A stretch of DNA of 64,000 nt from NCBI GenBank assembly GCA_001600455.1, contig BCKC01000005.1, positions 3,658,001 to 3,722,000 on the forward strand, written 5' to 3'. The translations under genes were made by a program, and so were the position numbers. Positions 12,504 through 22,289 of this stretch are shown in pieces (the first letter of the stretch is position 1; each line of letters begins with the position of its first letter). Under the pieces are notes generated by a model. The model was not told where the DNA came from, searched no databases, and worked only from the letters and a program-made list of their open reading frames with translations. This DNA is from Endocalyx cinctus. Taxonomy: Eukaryota > Ascomycota > Sordariomycetes > Amphisphaeriales > Apiosporaceae.

Positions 12504-14135
12504 TTACTGCGCTTTCTCCGCAGCGATGCGGTCGGCCCGCCACTTTGGGCCCCACTTCATGATGATCCACAATAGGGGCGCCATAAGCAGGTAGAGGAAG
12601 GCAATAATGGTATACGCCCAGCCACTAGAAATGGCATTGATGAGGGGGATAATGGCGAAGGAGGCACCAGCAGCAAGCCAGCAGCGGACGAGATTGTTTG
12701 CAGCCGTAGCCGTGGCTGGCGCTTGGGGATATACGTCAACCATGAGCACACTAAGTATAGTGAAGAAACCGTTGGCGCAGAAGCCGATGAAGAATAGGAG
12801 AATGAGGGGCCCTGCGACACTGGTTTGGAAGTTTAGCACCCATCCGTACGTGATAGTTGATACGCTGGCTAATACGAGGATGGGGACGGCAACTTCGCAG
12901 CGGACGCGCTCAATGGGGAAGTTGCCCAGCTCGCGGTTCCTCTGTTTAGCTTCTTCGACACTGGTGCCAAGCCGCTTAGAATGGCGGGCGAAATTCCAAT
13001 CGACAGTGCGGCCGACCACCATGGTGGATATACCGCTGCTCACTCCGATGGGAATAAAAGATAACCCGATCTTAAGGTCGTTGAAACCGTATGTCTTCCT
13101 AAACTGGGCAGGCAAAGCACTAGCCACCGCGAAATATCCGGCATAGACAATACCGTTGGCGAACAAGACGACGGAAGCTTCTTTATCAATACATATTTTG
13201 ATTGTGTGTAATGGATTGAAAAATGTCGCTCTCTTGGCAGGACCGGCGCTCCGAGGCTGGGCCTCAACGCCTCCCCTCTGAGCTTGTACTGCAGCTAACA
13301 TATTTCTCCGTCGTCGGACGGCTGGAAGAAAGTCCCACAAGCTGATATTTAACTTCGGTGGTCGTATAGACCCGTTATCAACCAGTCCACGGGCTGTTTC
13401 TGGAAAGAACAAAGCCATGACGATAAACGTCACGCCTCCAGCGATGACGAGGAACCAGAATATGGAACGCCATCCTAGGAATTCGCTCAGAATGCCGCCA
13501 AGAATGGGGCCGAGAGCTATGCCTAGCACTCCGCCAAGAGAGGCGTAGCCAATGTAGATACCCCGTTCAGAGACGGAGGCGACGTCAGATACGACGGCAT
13601 TGGCTAGTGCGACAGTCCCGCTACTTCCTGAACTCTGGACGGCACGTAAAACAAGCAGCGCGGCAAAACTGTGTTGCAGTGCGAGACCAATATTGGCACC
13701 GATGTAGACGACGAAGCAAAGCACATAAACAGGCCGTCGCCCAATATTTTCCGATAAAGAGCCGGTGAAGGAAGGTGCCAAGCCCTGAAAGAGCAGGTAA
13801 ATGGTGACAGTTATGTTTATTAGGGTATCTGATACTTGATACTCGGCAGAGAGTGAGTTGAGGGCAGGGAAATAAATGTTGGCACTGATTGGGGAGAAAA
13901 AGCCGGCCAAAGAAGCCAAGAAGACGATAAGATATTTTTCCAAAGGTGTGAATATGGTGTGTGGGGGAGCATAACTCTGGTCGTCGGCCAGGGGTTGTGA
14001 TATATTCGTCCCATCACATGTCGCGACATTCACCTCAGCAGATGTAGGGTGAGAAGACGCGCTTCTCCCATTTCCAGACGGAACACTATTATTGGCCGGA
14101 GTTTCGACAGATGATGGTTTAGAACTGGAGGCCAT
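12504..14135 (-). CDS. MFS transporter, DHA1 drug:H+ antiporter type
   Basis: Predicted plasma-membrane exporter, probably for the cluster product or for self-protection. It is a single open exon of 543 residues. A hydrophilic Ser/Pro/Asn-rich N-tail of about 65 residues precedes the first membrane segment (LIVFLASLAGFFSPISANIY). The loop motif GSLSENIGRRPVY matches MFS motif A, and LGPILGGILSEFLGWRSIFW matches motif C and the following loop of 12-TM DHA1 carriers. A long cytoplasmic loop separates the two six-helix halves. It is divergent from the acyl-CoA ligase and sits inside the cluster. Substrate and direction are inferred from family and context. Confidence 0.93.
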   Translation of the reverse strand: MASSSKPSSVETPANNSVPSGNGRSASSHPTSAEVNVATCDGTNISQPLADDQSYAPPHTIFTPLEKYLIVFLASLAGFFSPISANIYFPALNSLSAEYQVSDTLINITVTIYLLFQGLAPSFTGSLSENIGRRPVYVLCFVVYIGANIGLALQHSFAALLVLRAVQSSGSSGTVALANAVVSDVASVSERGIYIGYASLGGVLGIALGPILGGILSEFLGWRSIFWFLVIAGGVTFIVMALFFPETARGLVDNGSIRPPKLNISLWDFLPAVRRRRNMLAAVQAQRGGVEAQPRSAGPAKRATFFNPLHTIKICIDKEASVVLFANGIVYAGYFAVASALPAQFRKTYGFNDLKIGLSFIPIGVSSGISTMVVGRTVDWNFARHSKRLGTSVEEAKQRNRELGNFPIERVRCEVAVPILVLASVSTITYGWVLNFQTSVAGPLILLFFIGFCANGFFTILSVLMVDVYPQAPATATAANNLVRCWLAAGASFAIIPLINAISSGWAYTIIAFLYLLMAPLLWIIMKWGPKWRADRIAAEKAQ

Positions 14136-14889
14136 GATAAGATGCTACTACTATCGCTAAATCAAAAGACGTTTAAGATAAGAAGCAGGAGTCTACGATA
14201 GATAGACTAGCTAATTAAGGGTGTAAGACACTTTAGACGGATCATTAAAGCGGTATAGAGTCGAATGTTGAAGAGTGCATGAATTGAGATCTGGGGGGGA
14301 AAACATCGAAGTTTCTTCTTGGCATGCCGATGTCATCGCCTAACCGGTGCCGGAACAATGAACCGTAGCCGTTACGGCACCGAAAAGACTGGGATCAATG
14401 TGAAATTACAGAGATACGGCAGGGTTACCGTAATCTAACATGAGTCACAATTCATAATAGGTAATTATTAGGGCCGATCATCTCCTTGCAGCTACCCTCC
14501 ACAGTGCAGAAAAGATATGAATTTGGGGGGTAAGTATGCTGTGAAACACATCATGCATGTTTACTCTTTTTTCTTTCTTTCCATGTTAACACCTGCTGCC
14601 ACTGTACGTAGCCGTTGAGATAGTACTTACTACCCAGCGGATAGTAGGGAGCTTAGATAGGTAAGAAATCACGAAGTTTCACTGTAATCTTAGACTTATT
14701 ACAGCTGAATTTATCCTAATCGGTACATAGGTACTCAAAATATTGAGGTTAAACCCATCAATGAATATGTCTTCATCAAGGTGGAATGGACGATTCCTCA
14801 AAAAAACTCCGCGGTCGGTTACAGAGGACGTCAAACGGGCCACTTTCGTTTTCTAGTTGGTCAATAAGTCTACTTTTGTCGTTGCCAAA
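14136..14889. promoter_or_regulatory. Divergent promoter between the MFS transporter and the acyl-CoA ligase
   Basis: A 754-bp gap between divergent genes, with the recurring cluster motif as TCATGCAT at 14551. No gene is visible; the apparent ORFs before 14890 are not in frame with the ligase. Confidence 0.5.
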
Positions 14890-16801
14890 ATGCCGATCGC
14901 GTCTCCGTACCCTCGCATCAGGATCCCAAGCGTGGACATTAGTGAATTTATTCTCAGACGGCTGCGTGATGTACAATCAGATAAAGGTAAGTCTACTGCT
15001 ACCTAAACCGCCCCTATGCCACAGCAAATTAGCAGTGACTAACCATTATCCCCCAAACAGCACTCGTGCTAAGCGACAATGGCCCTGAATCCTATACTGC
15101 TGCCGGCCTGGTAAAAGCTTCGCAATGCTTCTGCGATTTTCTATTACAGGATAAGGCATGGAAAAAGAACCGCGTACTCACAGTAGTATGTGAGAATTCC
15201 GTTCACCTACCAGTCGTAGTACTGGGGTCTCTCGCTGTAGGGCACATCGTCTCTCCAGCAAACCCTTCCTATGGCGTCGAGGAGCTTTCACGCCAGATGC
15301 GCGACTCTGGGTCGAGCATCATCGTGACTCAACAGCCCTTCTTTACGACGGTCCTCAAAGTGGCGGCATCACTTGGTCTTCCTCATGAATCCATCGTACT
15401 ACTTCCAGATGGTCGCACTCCGATCTCTCCGTTTTGTCCTATTTCCAATATCGTTGAGTTTACAGACATCATATCAAACAGCAACCCACAGGTTGCCAAA
15501 CCACGCATTGACCCGGGCAATGATACGGCATTTCTGATTTACACTTCTGGGACGTACGTATACATCACGTCTCGATACTAGACGTTAGATATACTAACAT
15601 CAGCCCAGAACGGGATTGCCGAAGGGAGCACAGCTCACGCATCAGAATATAGTTTCCAATATTCTAATGCAGGATACCACGACCTCTGTCACCTCCAATG
15701 ATGTCGTTTTGGCGCTGCTGCCATTTTTCCATATCTACGGTAAGATTCCGAATTTGAACCACATGTTCATGACGCTAGTGACAGGACTAAGGCTCACCCA
15801 CAGGCTTAACAATATTGATGCTCCACACGCTTTATCAGTGCGCGCATTTCGTCGTGATGTCTCGTTTCGATCTGGCCAAGTTCTGCAAAGTGATCCAATC
15901 TCGCAAGGTGTCAATCGCATATATTGTGCCACCCATAGCCGCGATGCTTTGTCAGCCTGACATCGCAGGCCACTACGACCTCGGTTCAATCAAATGTATG
16001 GTTTCCGGAGCGGCGCCTCTAAGCGAAGCGCTCATAGATAATCTCTATACGCGCAGGGGAATCAAATTGATTCAGGGGTATGGTCTCACCGAGACGAGTC
16101 CGGCGGCTTTTATGATGGTACGAGATTTTTATTCACATATTGGATTCAATGCACGAACTAACACAACACTTTGAGTAAAGTCATTAGACGACTTCCCACT
16201 TGCAAATGGGACTGTCGGCCGTCTATTGCCGAATCAAGAAGCCAAACTACTTGATGTCGAGGACCCGTCTATCGAGATTACCTCTGCAGACAAGAGCGGG
16301 GAGATCTGCATTCGTGGTCCGAATATTTTCAAGGGTTATCACAACAACATTTCCGCCTCACGCGCCACTTTCACTACAGACGGATTCTTCAGAACGGGTG
16401 ACGTAGGGATCATAGACAAGGCCGGGTATCTACGCGTCACAGATCGTATCAAGGACTTGATTAAATACAAGGGGTTTCAAGTCGCGCCAGCTGAGCTAGA
16501 GGCAATTCTTCTTGGTCATGACGCCGTATTGGATGCGTGTGTTATCGGTGTGATGGATCAAAAACGACTGACTGAAGTTCCACGCGCATACATCGTTCGT
16601 TCTCAGAGCTGGCAGCCGTCTGATCCTAAAGCTGGAGAGAAAGAGGCTGCCGATGAGATTAGGCGGTGGGTTGACGGCCGTGTGGCTAATCACAAGAGAC
16701 TCCGGGGTGGGATGTACTTTGTTCAAGAATTGCCAAGGACGGTAAGTGGAAAAATTGTAAGGAGGCAAATGAAGCCGATTGAGGAAAAGCCTAAGTTGTG
16801 A
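14890..16801 (+). CDS. AMP-forming acyl-CoA ligase (4-coumarate:CoA ligase-like)
   Basis: ANL-superfamily enzyme that adenylates a carboxylic acid and transfers it to CoA. Here it would activate the released polyketide acid. Five exons (14890-14986, 15061-15553, 15609-15739, 15804-16117, 16181-16801) join in frame to 551 residues. The start at 14890 gives the family N-terminus SPYPRIRIPSVDISEFI. Seen motifs: the P-loop YTSGT/TGLPKG across the second intron, GYGLTETSP, RTGDVGIID, DRIKDLIKYKG, and the C-terminal RTVSGKI with the catalytic lysine. The protein ends in PKL, a non-canonical PTS1-like tripeptide, so peroxisomal location is possible but unproven. Together with the SKL-tagged isomerase it suggests CoA-ester chemistry in peroxisomes, as in AK-toxin biosynthesis in Alternaria. 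Confidence 0.93.
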
Positions 16802-16953
16802 AGGACAGAAAGGAGGGGAGGGGATAGGGGGTTATTTTTGGTATTTTTGAAATTGGTATGTAAATCGAACGGAATTTTACATTTTCACGACCTCAAAAAT
16901 TCTTTCAATTTTACTAAAGTATGACACTATAATATGAGCCCCAGTCATTCTTT

Positions 16954-17526
16954 TCAATACGTCCCATCGTAGATAACAGTCCGCTCCGTCATGAAGTCCG
17001 ACGCCGTGATAACTTCGTTCGCCGTTACCACCCTTGCCACCTGAGCACTATCTACGTACGCGCGCACCTCGACGATCTGACCCTGCACATTCCATCTCGT
17101 GCTCCAGCTATACTGGTTCACGAAGGGCATCCCATTGTTCATCGTGACATTTCCCAACAACTCCTGGACGCTCCACTCCTCATCACAGCCACCGATGACT
17201 CGCACAAGACTCGTCGTACCACCGGGCTTCTCGATCTTGCCCAGGCGTACGCTAGAGCTGTTGTAAAAAGACTCTTTACTGCTGTAGTGACCTGCTAAGG
17301 GGTGCGTGCCCATGACGCGCCAGGACACGTCGTCGATGACGTGCGAGTAGAAAATGTCGGACGAACCATTTACCATGGCGTTGAAAACATCGGTGATGTA
17401 TGGCTTAGGAGGGAAAGTGCAGGCTGGGTCTGTCGATGCCCATATTGCAGCGGAGTTGGCAGCGTGTGTCGTCGTGGCGAAAGAGTTGCTGACGAATAAG
17501 AGGAGCTGCAACGTAGATTTATGCAT
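16954..17526 (-). CDS. Secreted SnoaL/ketosteroid-isomerase-like protein 1
   Basis: Small NTF2-fold (cone-shaped alpha+beta) protein of 190 residues in a single exon. An N-terminal signal peptide of about 22 residues (hydrophobic core LQLLLFVSNSFA) and three N-glycosylation sequons (N53, N89, N126) point to the secretory pathway. Segments such as DDVSWRVMGTHPLAGHY and the closing GQIVEVRAYVDSAQVARV fit the SnoaL-like pocket fold. Ketosteroid-isomerase-like proteins are known in maleidride clusters, where they assist anhydride coupling. That role is suggested here only by context; no PEBP-like partner is visible in the window. Not a housekeeping NTF2. Confidence 0.8.
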   Translation of the reverse strand: MHKSTLQLLLFVSNSFATTTHAANSAAIWASTDPACTFPPKPYITDVFNAMVNGSSDIFYSHVIDDVSWRVMGTHPLAGHYSSKESFYNSSSVRLGKIEKPGGTTSLVRVIGGCDEEWSVQELLGNVTMNNGMPFVNQYSWSTRWNVQGQIVEVRAYVDSAQVARVVTANEVITASDFMTERTVIYDGTY

Positions 17527-17960
17527 GTTTTCAAAGTAAATATCGGCTCGTTCTCACGTTTTGTGAGCTTATGAGGTAATATTGTGCTACAAATTTGCTG
17601 ATAGGGAAGTTATGGGAGGCAGGGGTGGTTTGAATAGTGATTCATACACGTTAACTGACCCGTTCTGATGCTTCTATAGGATTTTCAAACATTTGGGATA
17701 ATTAATTAAAAAAAAAGAAATCTAAAATCATGGTCCTCGGGCTCTGTAGAAAATAAGGGGAGCTTCGGTAATGCTCATGCACCATCACGCGCCACTCCAT
17801 GCAAGCTTACGGTTATCCCAGTCTACCCGCCTCCGTCATGCCTGCATAGCCGTCTATAATGCCACATAACTACGATCTACCCCTGACTACCTAACCTCGC
17901 TAACCTAACTTCCGTCCCTTGCCCCACCACTAATAGGCTATTAGCAATTACCTACCTCGC
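17527..17960. promoter_or_regulatory. Promoter region of SnoaL-like gene 1
   Basis: Gap of 434 bp upstream of the SnoaL-like gene and downstream of the hydrolase. It holds the recurring motif in the two-base-spaced form TCATGCCTGCAT at 17836 and a related TCATGCACCAT near 17776. Confidence 0.45.
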
Positions 17961-18770
17961 CTACGTCAGCATTGCCATTTGACACAGATTTGTCATTGCT
18001 GCCGCCATCTCGCGCACGTTGCGCGGGTCGCTGGGGACCTCGTGTCCCTTGTCATGAACCAGGATCCTCGTGGGTGCCGGCCCGCATAGCTTCGCGAGCT
18101 TGATGGTGTGTTCGTAGACGAAATCCTTGCGTCCCGCAATAACCAGGGAGGGTATCTCGATGTGGCCGTCCATATCCTCGTCGAATAACAATTCGCCGGA
18201 CGGCAGTTGCCGAAAGGGGGCCAGCGTGCAGATAAACACGGCGCAGCGGATTCCGAGCTCGCGAATCGGTTGCAGAGGTTGCGTTTTGGCGTGGTGCACG
18301 AGGAACCCGAAGGCTAAGGTGGCGCCGTGCGAAAACCCGATGATCCCGTCGAAGGGCCCCTCGTCCCCCTCCAGCGTCTCGTAGATCAGCTCGTATGCCT
18401 CGTCTACGCTCTTATCGTCCTCGAGGTTGATAGTGCGCGGCCATGTGAAGTAGCTGAAGTAGGGTGGTTCGAAAATTCCCGAGACGCCCGGTCCGGGTTC
18501 CGAATCCAGTTCGCCATCTATGAAGACAAATTCCGCGCTTTGGTCTTTGGAAAGCACGGATTGTAGTGGTCCTGAAAAGGGGTGTTCAGATTATTAGCAC
18601 GTAGTCCCAATTTGTTTGTTCAAACGCAGCATTTACCTAGTTGAGCTTGAAATATCTGTTGATCTCAAAATTTAGCTAGTTTTCTCCTTCATACGTGGAA
18701 TTTAATCTACTAAACTCACATCTGAACTGGTGCCTGCACCATGGAGACATAGGAAACGTAAAGGAGGCAT
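17961..18770 (-). CDS. FSH1/LovG-family serine hydrolase, probable PKS-releasing thioesterase
   Basis: Alpha/beta hydrolase expected to free the finished chain from the PKS carrier protein, as LovG does in lovastatin synthesis. Three exons (18720-18770, 18637-18655, 17961-18571) join to 226 residues; the middle exon is only 19 nt. The start MPPLRFLCLHGAG is the typical FSH1 N-terminus with the oxyanion-hole HG. Catalytic triad: Ser104 in GFSHG, Asp173 in GRKDF, His200 in DKGHEVP. It is divergent from the PrpD-family gene. Hydrolases of this type are regular members of HR-PKS and maleidride clusters. Acting on another ester is possible. Confidence 0.92.
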
Positions 18771-19198
18771 AATGTTTTCGTAAAATTTACAGTTGATGTA
18801 AGAAAATATTGGAGACCGACACTCGCGACTTACAATTATTTGACAGCCGCAGTGAAGTGACGTAGGAGGATGTGTAGACAACAACGTTTATCTAGCCTTG
18901 CAGTTCAATGTTGAAGAGTGAACGTAAGAAACAAGTATTTCTGTGGTTATTGACTAATGGCATTAGGGCCGGGTTGACCTTCTTACTTAAATGTCATTGA
19001 AAATAAGCTTGCTGCCAACCTTATGCAGCTCTTACACACATTGCATTAGCCTTAATCATCTCCTTTATCTATGTATATTTTCGTGGAGACTATTGTTGTC
19101 CAAGGCAAAGACTCCCGTACCCTTGACCCCTTTTGTGTTTCTGAGCGTACGCCGGACCCCTAACCACCACAACCCGTCGAAACTAAACTACCGCCACC
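18771..19198. promoter_or_regulatory. Divergent promoter between the hydrolase and the PrpD-like gene
   Basis: Bidirectional promoter gap of 428 bp. It ends in a good Kozak context (ccgccaccATG) for the PrpD-like gene. I do not see a full copy of the TCATG/TGCAT motif here, only a fragment (ttatgcagc near 19022). Confidence 0.45.
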
Positions 19199-20724
19199 AT
19201 GTCTACACCAAAATATGACGACTTCTTAGTCATGATCAAGGACTTTGTTTATGATGACAAATCAAAGTTATCTGAGGAAGACAGAAAAGTGGCTCACCTA
19301 GCTCTTGCCGATGCTTTGTGTTGTATGACAGAGTCCATATCAAAAAGCAAAGAATGCCGAAGTCTTCTCGGGCCTCTGATACCAGGAACTACAGTTCCGA
19401 ATGGGGTAAAGATCCCCGGCACGGGTCACAGAGTAGATCCGGTAAAAGGGGCTTTCGATATGGGTACCGCAATTCGGTTCCTAGACCATAACGACGTACT
19501 CGGAGGTGCAGAATGGGGCCATCCATCAGGTAAATCATCTTCGAGTCTTTTTAGGCTGTTTTACAAAATACTTACGATAAGTTCATTCCAGATAACCTAG
19601 GAGCCCTCCTTTCCGTGAGCGACTACCTATGCCGCCGTCACGCAGCATCTTCCACCGGCAGTTCGATCACCGTGGGAACCTTGATCGAAGCCTTATGGAA
19701 GGCTTATGAAATTCAAGGAATGGCTTTGATTCGTAATGCCTTTAACGAACTCGGTTTTGATCACGTTATCCTCGTCAAGTTAGCATCTGCCGCAACTGTG
19801 TCGTGGCTTATGGGATTGAGTGAGGACCAGGCGTTGGCTGTTTTGTCTCATGTATTCATGGACAACGTGCCGCTACGGATCTATAGACACGGTCAAAATA
19901 CCATTCCAAGAAAGGGGTGGGCTGCTGGCGATGCTTGTCTTCGGGCTGTTTATCTCAATTTTCTCGTTCTAAGTGGACAGCCCGGAGCACCCTCCATCTT
20001 GTCTGAGCCGAGGTGGGGCTTTTACGACACCGTCTGGCGCGGAAAGAAGTTTGAGACACCAGTTGCGCCGGGCGGATGGGCAATGAAGAACCTTTTTTTC
20101 AAACTCATTGCCGTCGAGGGTCATAGTATTTCCGCTATAGAGGCATGTCTGCAGCACCTTGAGAAATTGCGGGATAGTTATGGTCCATCGGCTTACAAAC
20201 AGATGCGTAAGGTCCGTGTCCGTACCAGTCGTGCAGCTAATACTTTGATCAATAAGACGGGCGTCTTGAGAAATCCAGCCGATCGAGATCACTGCATGCA
20301 ATACGTTCTCGCTATTACGCTAATCAAAGGGTCTGTCCCAATCGCAGAAGACTTCTTTGACGACAGTGTCTTTCAGCAATTAGAGTGGACGGAAATGTTG
20401 AGAGGAAAGATCTTTGTAGAGGAGGTAGACGAGTTTACTAGATCGTACTACGACCTAGATGTCAAGAGCTTGCCATGTGCGGTAACTATTGAGATGGATG
20501 ATGGCACATTATCCGATGAAATACTTGTCGAATATCCGGTCGGACACTCGCGAAACTCGAAGACCGTTCCTGCTCTGAAGGAAAAGTTCTGGAAGAACAT
20601 GAGGTTACGGTACTCGGATGAGGATATACGCAAGATTGAAGATATCGTGCATCGCCATACAGACACGCAAGTGTCGGAGTTGATGGATATTCTCCACTGT
20701 TCTGTTGCAGCTACGAAACTGTAA
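19199..20724 (+). CDS. MmgE/PrpD-family enzyme, probable alkylcitrate dehydratase
   Basis: Member of the 2-methylcitrate dehydratase / cis-aconitate decarboxylase family. In this context it most likely dehydrates the alkylcitrate to the alkyl-aconitate that closes to a maleic anhydride. Two exons (19199-19529, 19592-20724) give 487 residues, the usual family length. The junction restores the conserved EWGHPSDNLGALLSV segment, preceded by the active-site loop IRFLDHNDVLGG. The central part carries KLASAATVSWLMGLSEDQALAVLSH and PRKGWAAGDACLRAV of the helical MmgE domain. The protein ends in TKL, a weak PTS1-like tail. Dehydratase and decarboxylase members cannot be told apart from motifs alone; pairing with an alkylcitrate synthase favours dehydratase. 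Confidence 0.9.
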
Positions 20725-20930
20725 GACGACGGGAGAATCATGTTCAATGAAGGATGTAGTAGAAATCAATTAAACGGGTAGTGTTTCGTAGCAGATTGTA
20801 TGGTATTGACTACAATATTGTGGCGGTGTAGGTTGATGACTGTATTTATGGTTACTAAACTACAATCCCCACTTGGTTTGTGACCTGTATGTGCTGCAAT
20901 ATCTTAAGTCACATTGCAAGTTTTGATTAT

Positions 20931-21759
20931 CTAAAGATACTCCTCAAACCATTGCACAGCCTGGATAAAAGCCGACTTTTTCGCCGCGGCAACCTGCTTA
21001 ACAGTGGTGTCTCCACGGACAGCGAAACCGTGCGACGTACCCGAGTGCAAGGAAATCTGGTACGGGATCTTCTTCGGGTGCTCCATCAAGACTTTCTCGG
21101 TCTCGTGGCGCTGCGCGACGGTGAAGATCTCATCCGTTTCGGCGGCAGCAATACTCATAGGGCCCTCGGCAGCCTGGAGTTCACTGGTCTCCACGAACGA
21201 CGGGTGCGCGTTAAATACCACGTCGATCTTCCCGAGCCGGAGGAACCGGACCGCCGGCTTGGCACCGAAACAGTACCCCGCAGCGCCGAGCTTTACAACG
21301 CCCAGCTCGCTCCTCATGGCGCTAATAATGGACTCGACGATGGGGTCGACGCGCTCGGGGAGATGCGAGCCCTTGTTGTCCGTGCCCTTGGTGAGCCAAG
21401 ACATGAAGTCGAATCCCTCCGGAGGATTCAGAGGCACAGCATCTCCTATTGATTGATATCATCCTTCGTCAGTACTTTCGGAGAATTATTAAAGCGAATA
21501 AGTGAGGTAACTACTCACCGTGAAAGAGGTCCGGCACAACCGTAATGTAGCCATTCTCCGCGAAGGAGTCAGCGAGGAGCTGAGAGTTGAGAAACTTATG
21601 GCCGAGGATATCGGTCAAGAGAAGGACTCCTTTCCCGGTGGGCTTCTCCGGTTTAACTGTATAGGTTTCAATACCGCCAAGAGTGACATACTTCCCGGCA
21701 GGTTGGCCCTCCTGCTTGAAACCAATGGCGCAGCAGCGGGACGGGGGATTGGATGTCAT
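20931..21759 (-). CDS. Dienelactone hydrolase family protein
   Basis: Alpha/beta hydrolase of the carboxymethylenebutenolidase type, able to open or close lactone or anhydride-like rings. Two exons (21519-21759, 20931-21445) give 251 residues. The start at 21759 (MTSNPPSRCC) matches the usual fungal N-terminus; an in-frame ATG at 21795 would add 12 residues. Catalytic triad: Cys139 in GYCFGAK (the family uses Cys in place of Ser), Asp185 in ETDEIF, His219 in SGTSHGFAVRGD. It is divergent from P450-2. In the cluster it may act on the anhydride or lactone product, but no substrate is readable. Confidence 0.9.
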
Positions 21760-21795
21760 GATGGTAATTCGATTGGGATGCTTAGATGATGCCAA

Positions 21796-22289
21796 GATTT
21801 TAGATCAGATTCCGCGAGAGAAACGTATGGTATAGGTATAGTGTGAAGATAAGAAAGTAAGATACTAAAGATGGATCCATAGGGTGGAAGAGAGAGAGAG
21901 AAAAAGGTCAGGATTCTGTCAGCATGGATTTGGCTAGGAGCTGATGACGAAATGCCGCACCCCCCACGCCTGCACATGGATAGCCGGTGACACAGTGCGT
22001 GAACACCACGTCTGGGAATAATAGCTCAATGCGGCATGACCTGTCATGTATGCAGAATTACTGCCGATGCAGGCTATACAGTAGCTCATTAGATGCTAAA
22101 ACGTATCGTATTGATCGGTACCGTAAAGGCAACAGATAGAACGCGTCTTGGGTATATTCGCTAAATAAAGCGTGGAAAGGAGGATGCCTCGATATACCCG
22201 GTAGAAATAATCGGGTTTGGTTTAGATGAGACAGCCACCCAGCCCTTGAGAGCAAGAGAAACTCAAGAAACGGCCAAAATATCACTAAT
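21796..22289. promoter_or_regulatory. Divergent promoter between the dienelactone hydrolase and P450-2
   Basis: Bidirectional gap of about 490 bp with the recurring cluster motif as TCATGTATGCA at 22044. No gene is visible. Confidence 0.5.
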
